Part shown: piece by piece, positions 1-12,900 of the stretch
How positions within the stretch are numbered: the first letter of the stretch is position 1
Layout of the letters: every line of letters begins with the position of its first letter
Origin: Schoenoplectus triqueter
Lineage: Eukaryota > Streptophyta > Magnoliopsida > Poales > Cyperaceae
Direction of reading: 5' to 3'
NCBI GenBank assembly: GCA_964058805.1
Contig: CAXKVV010002170.1
Location: forward strand, 243,001 to 307,000
DNA length: 64,000 bases
Translations under genes and position numbers: made by a program
The notes under the pieces: generated by a model
The model's database searches: none
Told to the model about the DNA's origin: nothing
The model's input: only the letters and a program-made list of their open reading frames with translations

Positions 1-3000
1 AGTCCGGGCACGCAAAACATGAAAACGGGACCCGACGCCCTCGGAACCGCCGAAAACTAGTCCGGGCGCGCAAAACATTAAAATGGGACCCGTCGCCCTC
101 TGTACCTCCAAAAATGAGTCTGGGCGCGCAAAACACGAAAACGGGACCCGACGCCCTCGGTACCGCCGAAACCGAGTCCGAGAGCGCAAAACATGAAATT
201 GGGTACCGACTCCCTCGGTACCGCCGAAAATGAGTCCTGGAGCGCAAAACATGAAAACGGGACCCGACGCCCTCGGTACTGCCGAAACCGAGTCCGAGAG
301 CGCAAAACATGAAAACGGGTAACGACGCCATCGGTACCGCCGAAAACGAGTCCGGGAGCGCACAACATCAAAATGGGACCCGACGCCCTCGGTACCGCCG
401 AAAACGAGTCCGGGAGCGCAAAACATGAAAACAGGACCCGACGCCCTCGGTTAGGCCGAAACCGAGTCCGGGAGCGAAAAATATGAAAACGGGACCCGAC
501 GCCCTCGGTACGGCCGAAACAGGGTCCGGGCGCCCAAAACATGAAAACGGGACCCGACGCTGTCGGTACCGCCGAAACAGGGTCCGGGCGCCCAAAACAT
601 AAAAACGGGACCCGACGCCCTCGGTACTGCCGAAACCGAGTCCGGGAGCGCAAAACATGAAAACGGGTAACGACGCCCTCGGTACCGCCGAAAACGAGTC
701 CGGGAGCGCAAAACATGAAAACGGGACCCGACGCCCTCGGTACGGCCGAAACCGAGTCCGGGCGCGCAAAACGTGAAAACGGGACCCGACGCCCTCGGTA
801 CCGCCGAAAATGAGTTCGAGCGCCCAAATTAAGAAAATGAGACCCGACGCACTCGGTACCTTCGAAATCGAGACCGGGCACGCAAAACATGAAAACGGGA
901 CACGACGCCCTCGGTACCGCCGAAAACGAGTCCGGGCGCGCAAAACATGAAAATGGGACCCGTCGCCCTCTGTACCTCCAAAAATGAGTCCGGGAGCGCA
1001 AAACATGAAAACGGGACCCGACGCTCTCGGTACCGCCGAAACCGAGTCCGGGCGCGCAAAACATGAAAACGGGACACGACTCCCTCGGTACCGCCGAAAT
1101 CGAGTCCGGGGCGCGCAAAACGTGAAAACGGGACCCGACGCCCTCGGTACCGCCGAAAACGAGTCCGAGAGCGCAAAACATGAAAACGGGTCTCGACGCC
1201 ATCGGTACCGTCGAAAATGAGTCGGGGCGCGGAAAACGTGAAAACGGGACCCGACGCCCTCGGTACCACCGAAAACGAGTTCGAGCGCCCAAATTAAGAA
1301 AACGAGACCCGACGCACTTGGTACCATCGAAATCGAGTCCGGGCACGCAAAACATGAAAACGGGACCCGACGCCCTCGGAACCGCCGAAAACGAGTCCGG
1401 GCGCGCAAAACATTAAAATGGGACCCGTCGCCCTCTGTACCTCCAAAAATGAGTCTGGGCGCGCAAAACATGAAAACGTGACCCGACGCCCTCGGTACCG
1501 CCGAAAACGAGTCTGGGAGCGCAAAATAAGAAAACGGGTCCCGACGCCCTCGGTACCGTCGAAAATGAGTCGGGGAGCGCAAAACATGAAAACGGGTCCC
1601 GACGCCATCGGTACCGCCGAAAACGAGTCCGGGAGCGCAACACATGAAAACGGGATCCGACGCCCTCGGTACCGCCGAAAACGAGTCCGGGAGCGCAAAA
1701 CATGAAAACGGACCCGACGCCCTCGGTACCGCCGAAACCGAGTCCGGGCGCGCAAAACATGAAAACGGGACACGACTCCCTCGGTACCGCCGAAATCGAG
1801 TCCGGGCGCGTAAAACATGAAAACGGGTCCCGACGCCCTCGGTACCGCCAAAAACGAGTCCGGGAGCGCACAACATGAAAACGGGTCTCGACGCCATCGG
1901 TACCGTCAAAAATGAGTCGGGGAGCGCAAAACATGAAAACGGGACCCGACGCCCTCGGTAACGCCGAAACAGGGTCCAGGCGCGCAAAACATTAAAACGG
2001 GTCCCGACGCCCTCGGTACCGTCGAAACTGAGTCCGGGCGCGCAAAACGTGAAAACAGGACCCGACGCCCTCGGTACCGCCGAAAACGAGGTCGAGCGCC
2101 CAAACTAAGAAAACGAGACCCGACGCACTCGGTACCTTCGAAATCGAGACCGGGCACGCAAAACATGAAAACGGGACACGACGCCCTCGGTACCGCCGAA
2201 AACGAGTCCGGGCGCGCAAAACATGAAAATGGGAACCGTCGCCCTCTGTACCTCCCAAAATGAGTCCGGGAGCGCAAAACATGAAAACGGGACCCGACGC
2301 TCTCGGTACCGCCGAAACCGAGTCCGGGCGCGCAAAATATGAAAACGCGTCCCGACGCCCTCGGTACCGCCGAAACCGAGTCCGGGCGCGCAAAACATGA
2401 AGACGAGACCCGACGCCCTCGGCGCCGACGAAAACGAGTCCGCGAGCGCAAAACATGAAAACGGGTCTCGACGCCATCGGTACCGCCGAAAACGTGTCCG
2501 GGGGCACAAGACATGAAAACGGGACCCGACTTCCTCGGTACCGCCGAAAACAAGTCCGGGAGCGCAAAACATGAAAACGGGACCCGACGCCCTCGGTACC
2601 GCCCAAAACATGTCCGGGAGCGTAAAACATGAAAACGGGACCCGACGCCCTCGGTACCGCCGAAACCAAGTCCGGGAGCGCAAAACATGAAAACGGGACC
2701 CGACGCCCTCGGCACCGCCGAAAACGATTCCGGGAGCGCAAAACATGAAAACGGGACCCGACGCTCTCGGTACCGCCGAAACCGAGTCCGGGCGCGCAAA
2801 ACATGAAAACGGGTCCCGACGCCCTCGGTACCGCCGAAACCGAGTCCGGGCGCGCATAACATGAAGACGAGACCCGACGCCCTCGGCGCCGCCGAAAACG
2901 AGTCCGCGAGCGCAAAACATGAAAACGGGTCTCGACGCCATCGGTACCGCCGAAAACGTGTCCGGGGGCACAAGACATGAAAACGGGACCCGACTTCCTC

Positions 3001-6000
3001 GGTACCGCCGAAAACAAGTCCGGGAGCGCAAAACATGAAAACGGGACCCGACGCCCACAGTACCGCCGAAAACATGTCCGGGAGCGCAAAACATGAAAAC
3101 GGGACCCGACGCCCTCGGTACCGCCGAAAACAAGTCCGGGAACGCAAAACATGAAAACGGGACTCGACGCCCTCGGTACCGCCGAAAACGATTTCGGGAG
3201 CGCAAAACATGAAAACGGGACCCGACGCCCTCGGTACCGCCGAAACCGAGTCCGAGAGCGCAAAACATGAAATTGGGTACCGACTCCCTCGGTACCACCG
3301 AAAATGAGTCCTGGAAAGCAAAACATGAAAACGGGACCCGAGGCCCTCGGTACTGCCGAAACCGAGTCCGAGAGCGCAAAACATGAAAACGGGTAACGAC
3401 GCCATCGGTACCGCCGAAAACGAGTCCGGGAGCGCACAACATCAAAACGGGACCCGACACCCACGGTACCGCCGAAAACGAGTCCGGGAGCGAAAAACAT
3501 GAAAACAGGACCCGACGCCCTCGGTACGGCCGAAACCGAGTCCGGGAGCGAAAAACATGAAAACAGGACCCGACGCCCTCGGTACGGCCGAAACAGGGTC
3601 CAGGCGCCCAAAACATGAAAACGGGACCCGACGCCCTCGGTGCTGCCGAAACCGAGTCCGAGTCCGAGTGCGCAAAACATGAAAACGGGTAACGACGCTA
3701 TCGGTACCGCCGAAAACGAGTTCGGGAGCGCACAACAGCAAAACAGGACCCGACGCCCTCAGTACCGCCGAAAACGAGTCCGGGAGCGCAAAACATGAAA
3801 ACGGGACCCGACGCCCTCGGTACGGCCGAAACCGAGTCCGGGCGCGCAAAACGTGAAAACGGGACCGGACGCCCTCGGTACTGCCGAAATCGAGTCCGAG
3901 CGCGCAAAACATCAAAACGGGTCCTGACGCCGTCAGTACCGCCGAAAACGAGTCAGGGAGCGCAAAACATGAAAACGGGACCCGACGCCCTCGGTACCGC
4001 CGAAACCAAGTCCGGGCGCGTAAAACATGAAAACGGGTCCCGACTCCCTCGGTACCGCCGAAACAGGGTCCGGGCGCGCAAAACATGAAAACGGGTCCCG
4101 ATGCCCTCGGTACCGCCGAAACCGAGTCGGGGCGCGCAAAACGTGAAAACGGGACCCGACGTCCCCGGTACCGCCGAAAATGAGTTCGAGCGCCCAAATT
4201 AAGAAAACGAGACCCGACGCACTCGGTACCTTCGAAATCGAGTCCGGGCACGCAAAACATGAAAACAGGACACGACGCCCTCGGTACCGCCGAAAACGAG
4301 TCCGGGCGCGCAAAACATGAAAATGGGACTCGTCGCCCTCTGTACCTCCAAAAATGAGTCCGGGCGCCCAAAACATGAAAAAAGGACCCGACAGCCTCGG
4401 CGCCGCCGAAAACGAGTCCGAGAGCGCAAAACATGAAAACGGGTCCCGACGCCATCGGTACCGCCGAAAATGAGTCGGGGAGCGCAAAACATGAAAACGG
4501 GACCCGACGCCCTCGGTACCGCCGAAAACGAGTCCGGGAGCGCAAAACATGAAAACGGACCCTACGCACTCAGTACCGCCGAAACCGAGTCCGGGCGCGC
4601 AAAACATGAAGACGGGACACGACTCCATCGGTACCGCCGAAACCGAGTTCGGGCGCGCAAAACATGACAACGGGACCTGACGCCCTCGGTACCGCCGAAA
4701 TCGAGTATGAGAGCGCACAACATGAAAACGGGTCCCGACGCCATCGGTACCGCCGAAAACGAGTCAGGGAGCGCAAAACATGAAAACGGGACCCGACGCC
4801 CTCGGTACCACCCAAAACGAGTCCGGGAGCGCAAAACATGAAAACGGGACCCGACGCTCTCGGTACCGCCGAAACCGAGTCCGGGCGCGCAAAACATGAA
4901 AACGGGACATGACTCCCTCGGTACCACCGAAACCGGGTCCGGGCGCGCAAAACATGAAAACGGGTCCCGACGCCCTCGGTACCGGCGAAACCAAGTCCGA
5001 GCGCGCAAAACATGAAAACGAGACCCGACGCCCTCGGCGCCGTCGAAAACGAGTCCGCGAGCGCAAAACATGAAAACGGGTCTCGACGCCATCGGTACCG
5101 CCGAAAACGTGTCAGGGAGCACAAAACATGAAAACGGGACCCGACGCCCTCGGTACCGCCGCAAACAAGTCCGGGAGCGCAAAGCATGAAAACGGGTCCC
5201 GACGCCCTCGGTACCGCCGAAAACAAGTCCGGGAGCGCAAAACATGAAAACGGGACCCGACGTCCTCGGTACGGCCGAAACCGAGTCCGGGAGCGCAAAA
5301 CATGAAAACGGGACCCGACGACCTCGGTACCGCCGAAAACGATTCCGGGAGCGCAAAACATGAAAACGGGACCCGACGCCGTCGGTACCGCCGAAACCCA
5401 GTCCGAGAGCGCAAAACATGAAAACGGGACCTGACTCCCTCGGTACCTCCGAAAATGTGTCCGAGAGCGCAAAACATGAAAACAGGTCCCGACGCCCTCG
5501 TTACCGCCGAAACCGAGTCCGGGCGCGCAAAACATGAAAACGCGACCCGACGCCCACGGCGCCGCCGAAACCGAGTCCGGGCGCGCAAAACATGAAAACG
5601 GGACACGACTCCCTCGGTACCGCCGAAATCGAGTCCGGGGCGCGCAAAACATGAAAACGGGTCCCGACGCCATCGGTACCGCCGAAATCGAGTCCGGGGC
5701 GCGCAAAACGTGAAAACGGGACCCGACGCCCTCGGTACCGCCGAAAACGAGTCCGGGAGCGCAAAACAAGAAATCGGGACCCGACGCCATCGGTACCGTC
5801 GAAAATGAGTCGGGGAGCGCAAAACATAAAAACAGGACCGGACGCCCTCGGTACCGCCGAAACCGAGTCCGGGAGCGCAAAACATGAAAACGGGTCCCGA
5901 CGCCCTCGGTACCGCCGAAAAAGAGTCCGGGAGCGCAAAACATGAAAACGGACCCGACGCCCTCGGTACCGCCGAAACCGAGTCCGGGCGCGCAAAACAT

Positions 6001-9000
6001 GAAAACGGGACACGACTCCCTCGGTACCGCCGAAATCGAGTCCGGGGCGCGCAAAACGTGAAAACGGGACCCGACGCCCTCGGTACCGCCGAAACCGAGT
6101 CCGGGAGCGCAAAACTTGAAAACGAGACCCGACGCCCTCGGTACCGCCGAAAATGATTCCGGGAGCGCAAAACATGAAAACGGGACCCGACGCCCTCGGT
6201 ACCGCCGAAAACGAGTTCGAGCGCCCAAATTAAGAAAACGAGACCCGACGCACTTGGTACCTTCGAAATCGAGTCCGGGCACGCAAAACATGAAAACGGG
6301 ACCCGACGCCCTCGGAACCGCCGAAAACGAGTCCGGGCGCGCAAAACATGAAAATGCGACCCGTCGCCCTCTGTACCTCCAAAAATGAGTCTGGGCGCGC
6401 AAAACATGAAAACGGGACCCGACGCCCTCGGTACCGCCGAAAACGAGTCTGGGAGCGCAAAACAAGAAAACGGGTCCCGACGCCCTCGGTACCGTCGAAA
6501 ATGAGTCGGGGAGCGCAAAACATGAAAACGGGACCCGACGGCCTCGGTACCGCCAAAAACGAGTCCGGGAGCGCAAAACATAAAAACGGGACCCGACGCC
6601 CTCGGTACCGCCGAAACTGAGTCCGGGAGCGCAAAACTTGAAAACGGGACCCGACGCCCTCGGTACCGCCGAAAACGATTCCGGGAGCGCAAAACATGAA
6701 AACGGGACCCGACGCCCTCGGTACCGCCGAAACCGAGTTCGGGCGCGCAAAACATGAAAACGGGACCGGACGCCCTCGGTACTGCCGAAATCGTGTCCGA
6801 GAGCGCAAAACATGAAAACGGGTCCCGACGCCGTCAGTACCGCCGAAAACGAGTCAGGGAGCGCAAAACAAGAAAACGGGACCCGACGCCCTCGGTACCG
6901 CCGAAACAGAGTCCGGGCGCGTAAAACATGAAAACGGGTCCCGACTCCCTCGGTACCGCCGAAACAGGGTCCGGGCGCGCAAAAACATGAAAACGGGTCC
7001 CGACGCCCTCGGTACCGCCGAAACCGAGTCCGGGCGCGCAAAACGTGAAAACGGGACCCGACGCCCTCGGTACCGCCGAAAATGAGTTCGAGCGCCCAAA
7101 TTAAGAAAACGAGACCCGACGCACTCGGTACCTTCGAAATCGAGTCCGGGCACGCAAAACATGAAAACAAGACACGACGCCCTCGGTACCGCCGAAAACG
7201 AGTCCGGGCGCGCAAAACATGAAAATGGGACCCGTCGCCCTCTGTACCGCCGAAAATTAGTCTGGGCGCCCAAAACATGAAAACAGGACCCGACAGCCTC
7301 GGCGCCGCCGAAAACGAGTCCGAGAGCGCAAAACATGAAAACGGGTCCTGACGCCATCGGTACCACCGAAACCGGGTCCGGGCGCGCAAAACATGAAAAC
7401 AGGTCACGACGCCCTCGTTACCGCCGAAACCGAGTCCGGGCGCACAAAACATGAAAACGCGACCCGACGCCCTTGGCGCCGCCGAAACCGACTCCGGGAG
7501 CGCAAAACAAGAAAACGGGACCCGACGCCATCGGTACCGTCTAAAATGAGTCGGGGAGCGCAAAACATGAAAACGGGACCGGACGCCCTCGGTACCGCCG
7601 AAACCGAGTCCGGGAGCGCAAAACATGAAAACGGGTCCCGACGCCATCGGTACCGCCGAAAAAGAGTCCGGGAGCGCAAAACATGAAAACGGACCCGACG
7701 CCCTCGGTACCGCCGAAACCGAGTCCGGGCGCGCAAAACATGAAAACGGGACTCGACTCCCTCGGTACCGCCGAAATCGAGTCCGGGGCGCGCAAAACGT
7801 GAAAACGGGACCCGACGCCCTCGGTACCGCCGAAAACGAGTCCGAGAGCGCAAAACATGAAAACGAGTCTCGACGCCATCGGTACCGTCGAAAATGAGTC
7901 GGGGCGCGCAAAACGTGAAAACGGGACCCGACGCCCTCGGTACCACCGAAAACGAGTTCGAGCGCCCAAATTAAGAAAACGAGACCCGACGCACTTGGTA
8001 CCTTCGAAATCGAGTCTGGGCACGCAAAACATGAAAACAGGACCCGACGCCCTCGGAACCGCCGAAAACGAGTCCGGGCGCGCAAAACATTAAAATGGGA
8101 CCCGTCGCCCTCTGTACCTCCAAAAATGAGTCTGGGCGCGCAAAACACGAAAACGGGACCCGACGCCCTCGGTACCGCCGAAACCGAGTCCGAGAGCGCA
8201 AAACATGAAATTGGGTACCGACTCCCTCGGTACCGCCGAAAATGAGTCCTGGAGCGCAAAACATGAAAACGGGACCCGACGCCCTCGGTACTGCCGAAAC
8301 CGAGTCCGAGAGCGCAAAACATGAAAACGGGTAACGACGCCATCGGTACCGACGAAAACGAGTCCGGGAGCGCACAACATCAAAACGGGACCCGACGCCC
8401 TCGGTACCGCCGAAAACGAGTCCGGGAGCGCAAAACATGAAAACACGACCCGACGCCCTCGGTACCGCCGAAACCGAGTCCGGGAGCGAAAAACATGAAA
8501 ACGGGACCCGACGCCCTCGGTACGGCCGAAACAGGGTCCGGGCGCCCAAAACATGAAAACGGGACCCGACGCTCTCGGTACCGCCGAAACAGGGTCCGGG
8601 CGCCCAAAACATGAAAACGGGACCCGACGCCCTCGGTACTGCCGAAACCGAGTCCGAGAGCGCAAAACATGAAAACGGGTAACGACGCCATCGGTACCGC
8701 CGAAAACGAGTCCGGGAGCGCACAACATCAAAACGGGACCCGACGCCCTCGGTACCGCCGAAAAAGAGTCCGGGAGCGCAAAACATGAAAACGGGACCCG
8801 ACGCCCTCGGTACGGCCAAAACCGAGTCCGGGCGCGCAAAACGTGAAAACGGGACCCGACGCCCTCGGTACCGCCGAAAATGAGTTCGACCGCCCAAATT
8901 AAGAAAACGAGACCCGACGCACTCGGTACCTTCGAAATCGAGACCGGGCACGCAAAACATGAAAACGGGACACGACGCCCTCGGTACCGCCGAAAACGAG

Positions 9001-9925
9001 TCCGGGCGCGCAAAACATGAAAATGGGACCCGTCGCCCTCTGTACCTCCAAAAATGAGTCTGGGCGCGCAAAACACGAAAACGGGACCCGACGCCCTCGG
9101 TACCGCCGAAACCGAGTCCGAGAGCGCAAAACATGAAATTGGGTACCGACTCCATCGGTACCGCCGAAAATGAGTCTTGGAGCGCAAAACATGAAAACGG
9201 GACCCGACGCCCTCGGTACTGCCGAAACCGAGTCCGAGAGCGCAAAACATGAAAACGGGTAACGACGCCATCGGTACCGACGAAAACGAGTCCGGGAGCG
9301 CACAACATCAAAACGGGACCCGACGCCCTCGGTACCGCCGAAAACGAGTCCGGGAGCGCAAAACATGAAAACAGGACCCGACGCCCTCGGTACGGCCGAA
9401 ACCGAGTCCGGGAGCGAAAAACATGAAAACGGGACCCGACGCCCTCGGTACGGCCGAAACAGGGTCCGGGCGCCCAAAACATGAAAACGGGACCCGACGC
9501 TCTCGGTACCGCCGAAACAGGGTCCGGGCGCCCAAAACATGAAAACGGGACCCGACGCCCTCGGTACTGCCGAAATCGAGTCCGAGAGCGCAAAACATGA
9601 AAACGGGTAACGACGCCATCGGTACCGCCGAAAACGAGTCCGGGAGCGCACAACATCAAAACGGGACCCGACGCCCTCGGTACCGCCGAAAACGAGTCCG
9701 GGAGCGCAAAACATGAAAACGGGACCCGACGCCCTCGGTACGGCCAAAACCGAGTCCGGGCGCGCAAAACGTGAAAACGGGACCTGACGCCCTCGGTACC
9801 GCCGAAAATGAGTTGGACCGCCCAAATTAAGAAAACGAGACCCGACGCACTCGGTACCTTCGAAATCGAGACCGGGCACGCAAAACATGAAAACGGGACA
9901 CGACGCCCTCGGTACCGCCGAAAAC
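1..9925 (+). repeat. 58-bp satellite array, orientation A (left arm)
   Basis: Uninterrupted head-to-tail array of about 171 monomers of 58 bp. Reading A, each monomer runs GGGACCCGACGCCCTCGGTA, then CCGCCGAAAACGAGTCCGGG, then AGCGCAAAACATGAAAAC. Nearly every unit keeps CGGTACCG, an 8-bp palindrome holding a KpnI site, and about nine CpG dinucleotides. Variants such as GTCGAAAATGAG, CGCCCAAATTAAG and TCTGTACCTCCAAAAATG recur in fixed orders, giving higher-order blocks. No gene is supported: long open frames on the minus strand arise because the reverse-complement monomer contains no stop triplet in any frame. I do not recognise the family by name. Confidence 0.97.
8069..9924 (+). repeat. Higher-order repeat: two tandem 928-bp (16-monomer) blocks
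   Basis: Diagnostic variants recur exactly 928 bp (16 x 58) apart, for example the CCCGTCGCCCTCTG variant at 8101 and 9029. Each block carries the same ordered markers: CATGAAATTGGGTACCGACT, GGGTAACGACGCCATCGG, GCACAACATCAAAAC and GGCGCCCAAAACATG. Related blocks lie at about 1-900, 54.5-55.4 kb and 60.3-61.1 kb, and inverted at about 22.3-23.2 kb. Exact block edges are approximate because of the circular nature of tandem repeats. Confidence 0.8.
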
Positions 9926-12900
9926 GGGTCCCGTTTTCATGTTTTGCGCTCCCCGACTCATTTTCGGCGGTACCGATGGCGTCGGGACCCGTTTTCATGT
10001 TTTGCTCTCCCCGACTCATTTTCGGCGGTACTGATGGCGTCGGGACCCGTTTTCATGTTTTGCGCTCTCGGACTCGTTTTCGGCGGCGCCGAGGCTGTCG
10101 GGTCCTGTTTTCATGTTTTGGGCGCCCGGACTCATTTTTGGAGGTATAGAGGGCGACGAGTCCCATTTTCATGTTTTGCGCGCCCGGACTCGTTTTCGGC
10201 GGTACCGAGGGCGTCGTGTCCTGTTTTCATGTTTTGCGTGCCCGGACTTGATTTCGAAGGTACCGAGTGCATCGTGTCTCGTTTTCTTAATTTGGGCGCT
10301 CGGACTCATTTTCGGCAGTACCGAGGGCGTCGGGTCCCGTTTTCACGTTTTGCGCGCCCGGACTCGGTTTCGGCGGTACCGAGGGCGTCGGGACCCGTTT
10401 TCATGTTTTGCGCGACCGGACCCTGTTTCGGCGGTACCGAGGGAGTCGGGACCCGTTTTCATGTTTTACGCGCCCGGACTCGGTTTCGGCGGTACCGAGG
10501 GCGTCGGGTCCCGTTTTCATGTTTTGCGCTCCCGGACACGTTTTCGGCGGTACCAAGGGCGTTGGGTCCCGTTTTGATGTTGTGCGCTCCCGGACTCGTT
10601 TTCGTCGGTACCGAGGGCGTCGTTACCCGTTTTCATGTTTTGCGCTCTCGGAATCGGTTTCGGCAGCACCGAGGGCGTCGGGTCCCGTTTTCATGTTTTG
10701 GGCGCCCGGAACCTGTTTCGGCCGTACCGAGGGCGTCGGGTCCTGTTTTCATGTTTTTCGCTCCCGGACTCGGTTTCGGCCGTACCGAGGGCGTCGGGTC
10801 CCGTTTTCATGTTTTGCGCTCCCGGACTCGTTTTCGGCGGTACCGAGGGCGTCGGGTCCCGTTTTGATGTTGTGCGCTCCCGGACTCGTTTTCGGCGGTA
10901 CCGATGGCGTCGTTACCCGTTTTCATGTTTTGCGCTCTCGGACTCGGTTTCGGCAGTACCGAGGTCGTCGGGTCCCGTTTTCATGTTTTGCGCTCCAGGA
11001 CTCATTTTCGGCGGTACCGAGGGAGTCGGTACCCAATTTCATGTTTTGCGCTCTCGGACTTAGTTTCGGCGGTACCGAGGGCGTCGGGTCCCGTTTTCAT
11101 GTTTTGCGCTCCCGGAATCGTTTTCGGCGGTACCGAGGGCGTCGAGTCCCGTTTTCATGTTTTGCGCTCCCGGACTTGTTTTCGGCGGTACCGAGGGCGT
11201 CGGGACCCGTTTTCATGCTTTGCGCGCCCGGACTCGGTTTCGGCGGTAACGAGGGCGTCGGGACCTGTTTTCATGTTTTGCGCGCCCGGACCCGGTTTCG
11301 GTGGTACCGATGGCGTCAGGACCCGTTTTCATGTTTTGCGCTCTCGGACTCGTTTTCGTCGGTACCGAGGGCGTCGGGACCCGTTTTCATGTTTTACGCG
11401 CCCGGACTCGATTTCGGCGGTACCGAGGGAGTCGTGTCCCGTTTTCATGTTTTGCGCGCCCGGACTCGGTTTCGGCGGTACCGAGGGCGTCGGGTCCGTT
11501 TTAATGTTTTGCGCTCCCCGGACTCGTTTTCGGCGGTACCGAGGGCGTCGGATCCCGTTTTCATGTGTTGCGCTCCCGGACTCGTTTTCGGCGGTACCGA
11601 TGGCGTCGGGACCCGTTTTCATGTTTTGCGCTCCCCGACTCATTTTCGACGATAACGAGGGCGTCGGGACCCGTTTTCATGTTTTACGCGTCGGGTCCCG
11701 TTTTCACGTTTTGCGCGCCCGAACTCGGTTTCGGCGGTACCGAGGGCGTCGGGACCCGTTTTCATGTTTTTTCGCGCCCGGACCCTGTTTCGGTGATACC
11801 GAGGGAGTCGGGACCCGTTTTCATGTTTTACGCGCCCGGACTCGGTTTCGGCGGTACCGAGGGCGTCGGGTCCCGTATTCTTGTTTTGCGCTCCCTGACA
11901 CGTTTTCGGTGGTACTGACGGCGTCGGGACCCGTTTTCATGTTTTGCGCTCTCGGACTCGATTTCGGCAGTACCGAGGGCGTCCGGTCTCGTTTTCATGT
12001 TTTGCGCGCCCGAACTCGGTTTCGGCGGTACCGAGGGCGTCGGGTCCCGTTTTCATGTTTTGCGCTCCCGGAATCGTTTTCGGCGATACCGAGGGCGTCG
12101 GGTCCCGTTTTCAAGTTTTGCGCTCCCGGACTCGGTTTCGGCGGTAACGAGGGCGTCGGGTCCCGTTTTCATGTTTTGCGCTCCCCGATTCGTTTTTGGC
12201 GGTACCGAGGCCGTCGGGTCCCGTTTTCATGTTTTGCGCTCCCCGACTCATTTTCGACGGTACCGAGGGCGTCGGGACCCGTTTTCATGTTTTGCACGCC
12301 CGGACTCGTTTTCGGAGGTTCCGAGGGCGTCGGGGCCCGTTTTCATGTTTTGCGTGCCCGGACTCGATTTCGAAGGTACCAAGTGCGTCGGGTCTCGTTT
12401 TCTTAATTTGGGCGCTCGAACTCGTTTTCGGTGGTACCGAGGGCGTCGGGTCCCGTTTTCACGTTTGGCGCGCCCCGACTCATTTTCGACGGTACCGATG
12501 GCGTCGAGACCCGTTTTCATGTTTTGCGCTCTCGGACTCGTTTTCGGCGGTACCGAGGGCGTCGGGTCCCGTTTTCACGTTTTGCGCGCCCCGGACTCGA
12601 TTTCGGCGGTACCGAGGGAGTCGTGTCCCGTTTTCATGTTTTGCGCGCCCGGACTCGGTTTCGGCCGTACCGAGGGCGTCATGTCTGTTTTCATGTTTTG
12701 CGCTCCCGGACTCTTTTTCGGCGGTACCGAGGGCGTCGGGACCCGTTTTCATGTTTTGCGCTCCCGTACTCGGTTTCGGCGGTACCGAGGGCGTCCGGTC
12801 CCGTTTTCATGTTTTGCGCTCCCCGACTCATTTTCGACGGTACCGATGGCGTCGGGTCCCGATTTCTTGTTTTGCGCTCCCGGACTCGGTTTCGGCGGCG

